DNA from: Planctomycetota bacterium
GTDB taxonomy: Bacteria > Planctomycetota > Planctomycetia > Pirellulales > Thermoguttaceae
Length of the DNA stretch: 7,070 nt
Assembly: GCA_018897395.1 (NCBI GenBank)
Contig: JAHIKV010000224.1
Span: 1-7,070, forward strand
Direction: 5' to 3'
The position numbers and the translations under genes were made by a program. The first letter of the stretch is position 1, and each line of letters starts with the position of its first letter. The notes under the pieces were generated by a model. The model was not told where the DNA came from, searched no databases, and worked only from the letters and a program-made list of their open reading frames with translations. Shown here in pieces: positions 1 to 6,974 of this stretch.

Positions 1-1
1 A

Positions 2-2152
2 GTGGACTCCAAGCGGAAGAACAAAGACCAGACGCTGCTGTTCAGTCTGGACGAGCGCGGCCGGCAGCTCAAGGGCTGGACGAACAAGCTGATCTGGGGC
101 GACAACAAGCTCATCCTCTCATCGTTGAACAACGGCCCGCTCCGCGAGGAGATCGAGAAGCAGGGCGGGCTGAAGCTGATCTACATCGACCCGCCGTTCG
201 ACGTTGGCGCGGATTTCTCGATGGACATCGAGATCGGCGACGACACGTTCACCAAGAAGGCCAACATCCTCGAAGAAATCGCCTACCGCGACACCTGGGG
301 CAAAGGGGCCGATTCCTTCATCGCCATGATCTACGAGCGACTCATCCTCATGCGCGATCTACTCGCCGAAGATGGGACTATTTATGTGCATTGCGACTGG
401 CGGGTGAACGCGTTTCTAAGACTGGCGCTTGACGAAGTATTTGGGTCGAGCGGCTTTGTAAACGAGATTATTTGGAAACGGCGCGGAGGAGCGTTGAATA
501 ATTTCAAGTCTCTCGGAGCAGTGACTGACACGATTTTCTGTTTTCGCAAGTCAGCCGACGCGTTCTTTGACGCGTTAAAAATGAAGGACTCCGAGGATGC
601 GAAGCAGTACATCAAGGATCGCTTTGTTTACGATGATGGTGATGGACGGCTTTACAGTCGGGATCCAGTTACAAATCCATCGGCGAAACCCACGCCGAGC
701 TTGATCTATGAATACAAAGGCTACAAACCACCTGCAAAGGGCTGGGCATTCTCGTTGGATACGATGAAAAAGTGGGATGAAGAAGGCAAGTTGTATTTTC
801 CGCCAGACAAGTCGCAAAGAATCCGACGGAAAACATTCCTGGACGAATACGAGGGACAGCCAGTCCAAAATCTATGGGGCGATATCTACGTCATTAATTC
901 GCAAGCTCATGAAAGCTGTAACTATCCGACACAGAAGCCCGAGTCGCTGATAGAGCGGATCCTAAGAATCTCTTCCCGAGAAGGCGACCTCGTTGCGGAC
1001 TTCTTCTGCGGCTCGGGGACGACGGCGGCAGTGGCGGAAAAGCTGGGACGAAAGTGGATTGTCGCCGACCTGGGCAAGTTCGCCGTCCACACGACGCGGA
1101 AGCGGATGATCGGCGTGCAGCGGCAGTTGAAGAAAGAAGGCAAGGACTACCGGGCATTCGAGATTCTCAACCTTGGCAAGTACGAGCGGCAGCACTATAT
1201 CGGCGTCAACCCGAACCTGCGGGAGGAAGAGCAGCGCAAGCAGATCGAGGAGAAGGAGGCGGCCTTCGTTGACCTGATCCTGCGTGCTTACCGGGCGGAA
1301 AAGACGACGGGCTTCGCCAGCTTCCACGGCAAGCGGGCCGGACGGCTGGTGTCCGTCGGGCCGGTCAATCTGCCCGTCACGCGGCTGTTCGTCGAGGAAA
1401 TTATTTTGGAATGTCGCAAGAAGCACATCACCAAGGTTGACATCCTGGGGTTCGAGTTCGAGATGGGGTTATTCCCGAACGTGCTGGACGAGGCGCGGGC
1501 CAAGGGGATCGACATTGCGCCGAAGTACATCCCCGCCGAAGTGTTCGATAAGAGGGCGGTCGAGAAGAATCAGGTGGTCTTTCACGACGTAGCCGCCATC
1601 GAGGTCAAACCGCACGTCAAGAAGAACAGCGTGGCGGTGGAGTTGACCGACTTTTCGGTGTTCTATTCGCAGGACTCGATTGCCAATGCGGAGGCGGAGA
1701 TTAAGAACAAGGGCAGCCGGATCGTGGCCGAGAAGGGGCAACTTGTCAAAGTGAGCAAGGACAAGAACGGCATCGTCACCCGCGAAGTGCTCACCAAGAA
1801 TTGGACCGACTGGATCGATTACTGGTCGGTGGATTTCGATTACGAAAGCAAGCGGGAGATCGTGCGGCGGAAGCGCGAAATGACGATGGAGGACCAAAAG
1901 ACGATGCAGGGTATGGGCGGTCCGCAGTTGAAACTCGACGAGTGGGAAGAGGTGTGGACGGGCGATTACGTCTTCGAGAACGAGTGGCAGAGCTTCCGCA
2001 CGAAAAAGGACCGGTCGATTGAGCTGACGAGCGTGTTCCACGAGTGCGAACCGGGGCGGCGGAAGATCGCGGTCAAGGTGGTGGACATTTTTGGGAACGA
2101 CACGATGACGATTGTGGACGTGAATGTAGGAAAGAACGGAGGGAAGAAGTAA
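2..2152 (+). CDS. Type III-like DNA methyltransferase (Mod subunit), probably 5'-partial
   Basis: Predicted site-specific, probably N6-adenine, DNA methyltransferase, the modification and target-recognition subunit of a type III-like restriction-modification pair. Numbering from the GTG at position 2 gives 716 residues. Visible motifs are LIWGDN (30-35), catalytic motif IV LIYIDPPF (59-66), TIYVHCDW (126-133), YPTQKPESLIERIL (308-321) and the SAM-binding motif I DFFCGSGTT (333-341). Motif IV before motif I is the beta-class order. Residues about 120-320 are the expected target-recognition segment and are coded at much lower GC than the flanks. From about 390 there is a long C-terminal region ending in a beta-rich stretch (about 650-710, WTGDYVFENEWQSF and IAVKVVDIFGNDTMTIVDV) that I cannot assign firmly. 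The GTG has one base before it and no visible ribosome binding site, and relatives I recall have more residues ahead of LIWGDN, so the true start is probably upstream. The stop overlaps the res start by one base. The family call is strong; the target base and sequence are inferred or unknown. Confidence 0.9.
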   Translation: MDSKRKNKDQTLLFSLDERGRQLKGWTNKLIWGDNKLILSSLNNGPLREEIEKQGGLKLIYIDPPFDVGADFSMDIEIGDDTFTKKANILEEIAYRDTWGKGADSFIAMIYERLILMRDLLAEDGTIYVHCDWRVNAFLRLALDEVFGSSGFVNEIIWKRRGGALNNFKSLGAVTDTIFCFRKSADAFFDALKMKDSEDAKQYIKDRFVYDDGDGRLYSRDPVTNPSAKPTPSLIYEYKGYKPPAKGWAFSLDTMKKWDEEGKLYFPPDKSQRIRRKTFLDEYEGQPVQNLWGDIYVINSQAHESCNYPTQKPESLIERILRISSREGDLVADFFCGSGTTAAVAEKLGRKWIVADLGKFAVHTTRKRMIGVQRQLKKEGKDYRAFEILNLGKYERQHYIGVNPNLREEEQRKQIEEKEAAFVDLILRAYRAEKTTGFASFHGKRAGRLVSVGPVNLPVTRLFVEEIILECRKKHITKVDILGFEFEMGLFPNVLDEARAKGIDIAPKYIPAEVFDKRAVEKNQVVFHDVAAIEVKPHVKKNSVAVELTDFSVFYSQDSIANAEAEIKNKGSRIVAEKGQLVKVSKDKNGIVTREVLTKNWTDWIDYWSVDFDYESKREIVRRKREMTMEDQKTMQGMGGPQLKLDEWEEVWTGDYVFENEWQSFRTKKDRSIELTSVFHECEPGRRKIAVKVVDIFGNDTMTIVDVNVGKNGGKK
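361..960 (+). other. Low-GC target-recognition segment within mod (probable recombinant block)
   Basis: A hand count gives about 48.5% GC for 361-960 (291 of 600), against about 59% for 1-360 (212 of 360) and about 60% for 961-1260 (181 of 300). Codon choice shifts too, with more TTT, TTA, GAT, AAA and codons ending in A or T. The block covers residues about 120-320, between motif IV (DPPF) and motif I (FCGSGTT), where beta-class type III methyltransferases carry the target-recognition domain. The reading frame runs through without interruption. The likely explanation is replacement of the specificity domain by recombination with another allele. The edges are approximate, to within a few tens of bases. 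Confidence 0.65.
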
Positions 2153-2154
2153 TG
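2138..2154 (+). promoter_or_regulatory. res ribosome binding site and TAATG coupling junction
   Basis: GGAGG at 2138-2142, inside the last codons of mod, lies nine bases before the ATG at 2152. The mod stop TAA (2150-2152) and the res start share one base (TAATG). This fixes the res start, although the frame is open back to 2044, and indicates translational coupling of the two subunits from one mRNA. Confidence 0.8.
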
Positions 2155-4896
2155 GCGCTGCATAAAGATTTTCCGGAATCCCCGCACGCGATTCTCGATC
2201 CGGGCATCCGCTGGTTTCCCGCCGCTGAGGCGTTGCGGGAAAGCAGCATGGAGAAGCTCATGCCGCCGCTGGTGGCGGTGCTGCGCCGCAAGGTGAAGGA
2301 GTTCCGGGATGGGGGATACGTGGGCGCGGCGGACACGAGCAAGAGCCTGCTCAATTGGTGGTTCAAAACACCGCACCTGTTGGAACAGGCGTATCTCCCC
2401 TCGCCTGCCGGGAGAGGGGCCGGGGATGAGGGCATGGCGGAGTTTGAATACTACTTCGCCCAGCGCGAGGCGCTGGAGACGATCATCTACCTCTACGATG
2501 TGGCGGGGGTTAAGGACAAGCACGATATGATGCGCTTCGATGCAAGCGGCCTTGTATCCGGGGGCATGTTCGACGAGACATGGCGGCGGTTCGTGGTGAA
2601 GATGGCCACCGGCAGCGGCAAGACCAAGGTGCTGAGCCTGGCGCTGGCATGGAGTTTTTTTCACAAGCTCTACGAGCCGGAATCGGAACTGGCGCGGAAC
2701 TTCCTGGTCATCACGCCCAACATCATCGTCCTGGATCGCATTTACCGGGATTTCAAGGGGCTGCGCATTTTTCTGAAAGACGATCCGGTGCTGCCTGACA
2801 ACGGGTTTGACGGGCGCAACTGGCGCGACGACTTTCAACTGACGCTGCATTTGCAAGATGAGGTTCGTATCACCCGGCCTACGGGCAATATCTTTCTGAC
2901 GAACATCCACCGGGTTTATTCGGGCGATGACATTCCGCCGTCGCCGGACGACGAAAACACGATGGACTATTTTCTGGGCAAGCGGCCCACGGGCGCGACC
3001 ACGGATTCCAAGGTAGACCTGGGGATGATCGTGCGGGATATTGACGAATTGATGATCCTGAACGACGAGGCACACCATATTCACGATCCGCGCATGGCCT
3101 GGTTCAAATCGATCGAAGACATCCACAACCGCCTGAAGCATAAGGGCGGGGTTCTTTCCATGCAGGTGGACACGACGGCCACGCCCAAGCACAACAACGG
3201 GGCGATTTTTGTACAAACCGTGGCCGACTATCCGCTGGTGGAAGCCATCTCGCAGAATGTCGTGAAGCATCCCGTCCTGCCCGACGCGCCGAGCCGTGCG
3301 AAATTGCAGGAGCGGCAGAGCGCAAAGTACACCGAAAAATACGCCGACTATATTCATCTGGGCGTGATCGAATGGCGCAAGGCGTATGCAGAACACGAGA
3401 AGATGGGCAAAAAGGCCATCTTGTTTTTGATGACCGACGACACCCGCAATTGCGACGACGCAGCCGAGTATCTGCAGGACACCTATCCAGAATTTGCTGA
3501 TAAAGACGCGGTGCTGGTCATTCACACGAAGAATAACGGCGAGATTTCCGAAGCGGCCTCGGGTAAGGCCAAGGACGAACTGGAAAAACTTCGCAAACAG
3601 GCGAATGAGATTGACGGGATGGACAGCCCGTACAAGGCCATCATCTCGGTGATGATGCTCAAAGAGGGTTGGGATGTAAAGAACGTGACCACCATCGTGG
3701 GCCTGCGCGCTTATTCGGCGAAGAGCAACATCCTGCCCGAGCAGACGTTGGGCCGGGGTTTGCGCAAGATGTATCCCGGCGATGTGGAAGAGTACGTCAG
3801 CGTGGTCGGCACCGATGCCTTTATGGACTTCGTCGAATCCATTCAGGCCGAAGGCGTGGTGCTGGATCGCAAGCCGATGGGAGAAGGGACGGGGCCGAAG
3901 ACTCCGCTGGTGGTCGAAGTCGACAAGGAGAACGAAAAAAAGGACATCGCCGCGCTGGATATTGAAATCCCGGTGCTGACGCCTCGTGTCTACCGGGAAT
4001 ACAAAAGCCTGGGCAATCTGGACATCGCCGCGATGGGGCATCAGCGATTAGCCTACCAGACATTCAGCGAAGAAGAACAGCGGGAGATCGTATTCAAGGA
4101 TATCGCCAACGGCGAGATTACGCATACCACGATTCTCGACGTGGCCGGCGTTGGGGATTACCGGAGCGTGATCGGCTATTTCGCGCAGACCGTGATGAAG
4201 GAATTGCGGCTGGTCAGCGGCTATGACGTGCTGTACGGCAAGGTCAAGGCGTTTGTGCAAGAGGAGTTGTTTGACCGCCCGGTGGAACTGGAAGACCCGA
4301 ACACATTGCGCAATCTGTCAGAACTGGCCGCCACCAAGACACTGATTGAGACCTTCAAAAAGGCTATCAACTCGCTGACCGTCCGGGACAAAGGCGACGC
4401 CGAAATTCGGGATACTATCAAGCTGCGGCAGACCCGGCCTTTTGTAGCCAAGGATCAAGGCTATCTTGTCCCGAAGAAAAGCGTTTTCAACCGCATCATC
4501 GGCGACAGCCCCTTGGAACTCCGGTTTGCCGACTTCCTGGAAAGCTGCGACGACGTGGTTTCTTATGCGAAGAACTACCTGGCCGTCCACTTCAAGTTGG
4601 ATTACGTGAACGCCGATGGCGACATTTCCAACTACTACCCGGATTTTATGGTCAAGCTGCCCGACAAGCGGATTGTCATTGTCGAGACGAAGGGGCAGGA
4701 AGATTTGGATGTGCCGCTGAAGATGGCGCGGCTTCGTCAATGGTGCGAGGACGTCAACCGAGTGCAAACAGATGTGGAGTATGACTTCGTTTACGTGGAC
4801 GAAGAAAGCTTTGAGACATTCAAACCCTCTTCATTCCGGCAATTGCTGGAGGGCTTCAAGGAATACAAGGAAGAAAAAAGTGAAACTGCTGTCTGA
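2152..4896 (+). CDS. Type III-like restriction endonuclease subunit (Res): SF2 helicase with PD-(D/E)XK nuclease
   Basis: This is the 914-residue restriction partner of the upstream methyltransferase. In type III systems the Res subunit uses ATP to communicate along DNA between unmethylated sites and then cuts. Visible superfamily 2 motifs are Walker A MATGSGKT (151-158), DEAH in LNDEAHHI (305-308), TTATPK (341-346), motif V-like LKEGWDVKNVTT (503-514) and motif VI QTLGRGLRK (531-539). Near the C-terminus YYPDFMV followed by VETKG supplies a PD...ExK nuclease site, with D831, E845 and K847 as candidate catalytic residues. The ATG at 2152 is chosen for its GGAGG and one-base overlap with mod; upstream in-frame codons are only the mod gene read in another frame. 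Length and motif set indicate an intact protein. One oddity is a repeat-derived 13-residue stretch at about 82-94, before the helicase core. A cellular role in phage or plasmid restriction is inferred from the family. Confidence 0.93.
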   Translation: MALHKDFPESPHAILDPGIRWFPAAEALRESSMEKLMPPLVAVLRRKVKEFRDGGYVGAADTSKSLLNWWFKTPHLLEQAYLPSPAGRGAGDEGMAEFEYYFAQREALETIIYLYDVAGVKDKHDMMRFDASGLVSGGMFDETWRRFVVKMATGSGKTKVLSLALAWSFFHKLYEPESELARNFLVITPNIIVLDRIYRDFKGLRIFLKDDPVLPDNGFDGRNWRDDFQLTLHLQDEVRITRPTGNIFLTNIHRVYSGDDIPPSPDDENTMDYFLGKRPTGATTDSKVDLGMIVRDIDELMILNDEAHHIHDPRMAWFKSIEDIHNRLKHKGGVLSMQVDTTATPKHNNGAIFVQTVADYPLVEAISQNVVKHPVLPDAPSRAKLQERQSAKYTEKYADYIHLGVIEWRKAYAEHEKMGKKAILFLMTDDTRNCDDAAEYLQDTYPEFADKDAVLVIHTKNNGEISEAASGKAKDELEKLRKQANEIDGMDSPYKAIISVMMLKEGWDVKNVTTIVGLRAYSAKSNILPEQTLGRGLRKMYPGDVEEYVSVVGTDAFMDFVESIQAEGVVLDRKPMGEGTGPKTPLVVEVDKENEKKDIAALDIEIPVLTPRVYREYKSLGNLDIAAMGHQRLAYQTFSEEEQREIVFKDIANGEITHTTILDVAGVGDYRSVIGYFAQTVMKELRLVSGYDVLYGKVKAFVQEELFDRPVELEDPNTLRNLSELAATKTLIETFKKAINSLTVRDKGDAEIRDTIKLRQTRPFVAKDQGYLVPKKSVFNRIIGDSPLELRFADFLESCDDVVSYAKNYLAVHFKLDYVNADGDISNYYPDFMVKLPDKRIVIVETKGQEDLDVPLKMARLRQWCEDVNRVQTDVEYDFVYVDEESFETFKPSSFRQLLEGFKEYKEEKSETAV
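2394..2432 (+). repeat. Palindromic dispersed-type repeat embedded in frame within res
   Basis: These 39 bases resemble GC-rich repeats usually found between genes in many bacteria, which read as PSPxGRGxGxEG when translated. Here they encode PSPAGRGAGDEG in res. The core forms a hairpin with CCCCTC (2397-2402) pairing to GAGGGG (2414-2419) around an 11-base loop. Thirteen codons are added without a stop or frameshift, between NWWFKTPHLLEQA and the YYFAQREALE segment leading into the helicase domain. That position is plausibly a tolerant linker. Membership of a repeat family is recalled from pattern, not searched. Confidence 0.6.
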
Positions 4897-4963
4897 CTAC
4901 TAACTACTGACCACTACCCACTACCCACTAACTACTGACCACTATCCACTGACCACTGACCAG
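4894..4963. repeat. Ten-unit heptanucleotide tandem repeat between res and the HD-GYP gene
   Basis: Ten consecutive 7-bp units in perfect register: TGACTAC, TAACTAC, TGACCAC, TACCCAC, TACCCAC, TAACTAC, TGACCAC, TATCCAC, TGACCAC, TGACCAG. Position 1 (T), 4 (C) and 6 (A) are invariant, position 7 is C in nine of ten, and position 5 is always C or T. The TGA stop of res (4894-4896) is the start of unit one. A partial eleventh unit, TGACGCG, follows. The last unit creates a small inverted repeat, CACTG-AC-CAGTG (4954-4965). The tract fills nearly all of the 76-bp gap between two convergent genes. I see no GC stem followed by a T run, so its role as a terminator is not supported. Confidence 0.9.
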
Positions 4964-4972
4964 TGACGCGGA

Positions 4973-6103
4973 TCAGATAACGTTGCTGCCGCCTGCGGCG
5001 CCGACGAGAACTTCCTCCTGCTTGGGGGAAAATTCGGGGACGGTCAGCAATTCCGGGATAAATCTGGCTTGCGACTGCAACAGCGACGTGGCCTCGAATT
5101 CCTCGCGGGCCATGTATTTCTCTCTGATCTTCACGAAGCGGTTTTCGTTTTCGAGAAAGGCCCTGACGATGTCGGGATCGAAGTGACTGCCCGTATCTTC
5201 GAGAATGATGTCGCGGGCCTTCTCGTGGCTGAAGGCATTCTTGTAGACGCGTTTGGTGGTCAGCGCGTCGTAGACGTCTGCCAGGGCGACGATCCGGCCG
5301 CAGAGCGGGATGTTCTCTCCGGCCAGTCCATCGGGATAGCCGCTGCCGTCGAACCGCTCATGATGGCTATGGGCGATATCCCGCGCCATGCATAAAAATT
5401 TGGCCTCGGGATGAACGGCGACCGCGGCGTCCAAGGTCTTGCTCCCAATGGTCGAGTGCTGCTTCATGATCTCGAATTCTTCCGGCGTCAGGGCGCCGGG
5501 CTTGAGCAGAATCCGATCGGGAATGCCCACCTTGCCGATGTCGTGCAGGGGGCTGGTCATGTAGATCAACTGGACGTAATCGCCGTCCACCTGGTTGCGG
5601 TATTTCTCCCGACGGGAAAGATGACCGGCGATAATCCGGCAATACTCGCGGATACGTTCCAGGTGTGCGCCGGTCTCCTGGTCGCGCGACTCGGCGAGCT
5701 TCGCCAGGCTGAAGATGGTCAGTTCGCGGCTGTCGAGAGACAGAATCCGTTCGCCCGCGCGAATACGGACGCAAAGTTCTTGAGGCTCGAAGGGCTTGCT
5801 GATGAAGTCGTCCGCGCCGGCGTTGAGACCCTCGACAATGTTTTCGGTCCCCCGGCGCACGGTGAGCATGATTATGTAGACGTAGCCGCAAGAATATCGC
5901 TGGCGAATATGCCGGCACAACTCGATTCCCGACATTCCCTCCATTTCCCAATCGAGAACCACCAAACGATATGTGCCGCTCCTCATTAGCTCCAAAGCCT
6001 CTCGGCCGCTCCTGGCCGAGATTGCTTGATGCCCAAACTGTGCAAGAACGTTCTCCAGGATTTCCGTGACGATGTCATCGTCATCCACGACTAGGATTCG
6101 CAT
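4973..6103 (-). CDS. Response regulator with REC and HD-GYP domains (predicted cyclic di-GMP phosphodiesterase)
   Basis: A 376-residue cytoplasmic two-component regulator of RpfG-like architecture. The N-terminal receiver shows the acidic pair D7/D8, phospho-acceptor D51 (VVLDWEM), T81 (IIMLT) and K103 (ISKPF), all correctly spaced. After a linker, the HD-GYP domain starts around 135 and shows TGAHLERI (H147), HDIGKVGIPD (H187, D188), MKQHSTIG (H216), HSHHERFDGSGYPDGL (H247, H248, GYP 255-257) and ALADVYDALT (D276). The metal-site residues and GYP signature are therefore intact, predicting active cyclic di-GMP hydrolysis controlled by D51 phosphorylation. About 50 C-terminal residues are unassigned. 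The start is the ATG at 6103; the region ahead of it has only a weak ACGGG-like site. It lies 54 bp downstream of an Hpt gene on the same strand, so both probably share a transcript. Output (motility, biofilm or other) cannot be told from here. Confidence 0.93.
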   Translation of the reverse strand: MRILVVDDDDIVTEILENVLAQFGHQAISARSGREALELMRSGTYRLVVLDWEMEGMSGIELCRHIRQRYSCGYVYIIMLTVRRGTENIVEGLNAGADDFISKPFEPQELCVRIRAGERILSLDSRELTIFSLAKLAESRDQETGAHLERIREYCRIIAGHLSRREKYRNQVDGDYVQLIYMTSPLHDIGKVGIPDRILLKPGALTPEEFEIMKQHSTIGSKTLDAAVAVHPEAKFLCMARDIAHSHHERFDGSGYPDGLAGENIPLCGRIVALADVYDALTTKRVYKNAFSHEKARDIILEDTGSHFDPDIVRAFLENENRFVKIREKYMAREEFEATSLLQSQARFIPELLTVPEFSPKQEEVLVGAAGGSNVI

Positions 6104-6157
6104 GATCGTTTGCCCGTAAGTGTCGGCCGCGCCCTTGCGGTCGTCGGAATTGTTTCC

Positions 6158-6613
6158 TCACACGATATCGCCCCCCGACAACAACATAACCGCCTCGTCC
6201 AGGCATTTTTCCCACTCGTCGCGAAAGTGCTCGATACGCGCGGAAATATCCGTCGCGCGTCCTGCCCGGCTCAAGTCTTCAATCTCGGCCGCGGCCCGTG
6301 CAAGGCCATTGGCGGATACACTCGCCGAGGTTCCCTTGACGCGATGCGCGATGCGTGCAATACGTTCCATATCCCCACACTCCAAAGCCTTCTTCATCTC
6401 CGCCAGTTCCTCGGGAAGCCGCTTTTGGAACTTACTCAATACCCGATGCACAAGGTTGAGGTTCCCCATGCATCGATTGTGCAACTCATCCAAATTCAAC
6501 GCTCCGCAAGGAGGCGACTTCGCGGCCTGGCTGCAAGTTGAAACACCACGGCCCGTGTCGGCAGTATTGATACTTGGCGTCATGCCATTCGACCAGTGTG
6601 GTTGGGTGCTCAT
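6158..6613 (-). CDS. Hpt (histidine phosphotransfer) domain protein
   Basis: A small cytoplasmic phosphotransfer protein, 151 residues from the ATG at 6613. The Hpt helical bundle spans roughly residues 40-145, beginning NLDELHNRCMGN and with the signature AHRVKGTSASV (89-99). H90 is the predicted phosphorylated histidine, with K93 and G94 in the usual AHxLKG-like context. There are no kinase, receiver or membrane segments, so it is a free-standing relay protein. Its gene precedes the REC/HD-GYP gene by 54 bp on the same strand, which suggests it passes phosphate to (or drains it from) that receiver; this pairing is inferred. The frame is open further to a GTG at 6685 (175 residues), but that codon has no evident ribosome binding site and the added residues show no domain. 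ATG 6613 has only a weak GCGGA ahead, and ATG 6583 is also possible, so the start is uncertain. Confidence 0.85.
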   Translation of the reverse strand: MSTQPHWSNGMTPSINTADTGRGVSTCSQAAKSPPCGALNLDELHNRCMGNLNLVHRVLSKFQKRLPEELAEMKKALECGDMERIARIAHRVKGTSASVSANGLARAAAEIEDLSRAGRATDISARIEHFRDEWEKCLDEAVMLLSGGDIV

Positions 6614-6733
6614 TTTTCCGCAGGATGGCGTTCGTTCCCGTTGAACAAACAGATTTCGACGTTCATGTATGGTCTCGATCGCCACAAGCGCGAGGACCGC
6701 GACGATCTCACTATTTGCATCCGGTCAAGCAGT

Positions 6734-6743
6734 TCCACGTGGA
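6734..6743. promoter_or_regulatory. Perfect 10-bp palindrome TCCACGTGGA, possible operator
   Basis: TCCACGTGGA is self-complementary and centred on CACGTG. It lies about 120 bp upstream of the preferred hpt start. Perfect palindromes of this size can bind dimeric regulators, but nothing identifies a cognate protein, and chance occurrence is possible. Confidence 0.25.
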
Positions 6744-6751
6744 GCTTTGTT

Positions 6752-6825
6752 CAATGTCCGTGCAATGCACACATCGCAATGCACAACAATGTCGGGATGT
6801 GGATTTCCGATGTGTCAATGCCCGT
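6752..6825. repeat. Cluster of CAATG-type direct repeats
   Basis: GCAATGCACA occurs twice, at 6762-6771 and 6776-6785, with a 14-bp period. Related copies CAATGTCCG (6752-6760), CAATGTCGG (6787-6795) and CAATGCCCG (6817-6825) flank them, giving five same-orientation CAATG cores within 74 bp. The cluster sits upstream of the minus-strand hpt gene, so it may be a multi-copy regulator site; function is inferred from position only. Confidence 0.45.
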
Positions 6826-6828
6826 AGA

Positions 6829-6849
6829 ACTCTAGCTCACAACTAGAGT
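6829..6849. repeat. Small hairpin: 7-bp inverted repeat ACTCTAG/CTAGAGT
   Basis: ACTCTAG (6829-6835) pairs perfectly with CTAGAGT (6843-6849) across a 7-base loop, CTCACAA. The stem is AT-rich for the region and is not followed by a T run, so it looks more like a protein-binding site or repeat remnant than an intrinsic terminator. Confidence 0.4.
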
Positions 6850-6879
6850 ATTAGTAAATCGCCGACGTAACCGTTCACA

Positions 6880-6959
6880 GGGGACTGTCCCAATTTTCGC
6901 GGCGTGAGGGACGTTGCCGGGCGAATTGACTTGACCGCCGCGAAAATGGGACTGTCCCC
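6880..6959. repeat. Hairpin 1 of the nested element
   Basis: The left arm runs from GGGGACTGTCCC through TTTTCGCGGCG (6880-6904). The right arm runs from CGCCGCGAAAA to GGGACTGTCCCC (6936-6959), with a 31-base loop. There is one T/T mismatch at the seventh pair and a single unpaired A on the left arm. It is too long and too regular for an ordinary terminator and is best read as part of the repeat element. Confidence 0.8.
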
Positions 6960-6974
6960 CTGGCGCCGCGGGAA

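Larger units (their letters stand above)
6614..6866. other. Non-coding region upstream of the hpt/HD-GYP pair
   Basis: I find no credible gene here; short open frames on both strands lack a start signal or recognisable domain. It is the likely control region for the minus-strand operon. On that strand a TTGACA (plus-strand TGTCAA, 6813-6818) resembles a -35 box, but no convincing -10 lies 16-18 bases downstream, so no promoter is called. The stretch also contains a 10-bp palindrome, CAATG-type repeats and a small hairpin, listed separately. Confidence 0.5.

Noticed and set aside
1469..2041. A 190-codon minus-strand frame inside mod
   Set aside because: It is a shadow of the methyltransferase C-terminal coding region, with no recognisable domain or start signal.
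1966..4041. A 691-codon open frame on the minus strand opposite res
   Set aside because: Over res it is codon-for-codon antisense, so it stays open simply because TTA, CTA and TCA codons are avoided on the plus strand. The translation shows no domain, whereas the plus strand has a complete helicase/nuclease motif set.
2..4896. BREX, DISARM or another multi-gene defence island
   Set aside because: Only a methyltransferase and a Res-like protein are present. Both fit a two-gene type III-like system, and no additional defence gene is visible downstream.
4894..4972. Intrinsic bidirectional terminator between the convergent genes
   Set aside because: The gap is a heptamer array with only a 5-bp inverted repeat and no T run on either strand, so no terminator can be supported.
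4986..5001. Small GC hairpin GCCG-CCTG-CGGC near the 3' end of the HD-GYP gene
   Set aside because: It is only 4 bp of stem, lies within coding sequence and is not followed by a T run.
5367..5989. Long open frames on both strands across the receiver/HD-GYP gene
   Set aside because: The receiver and HD-GYP motifs are all in the 6103-4973 frame. The others are composition-driven shadows.
6110..6644. Two plus-strand frames (143 and 174 codons) opposite hpt
   Set aside because: No domain is recognisable, and the opposite strand encodes a clear Hpt signature (AHRVKGTS).
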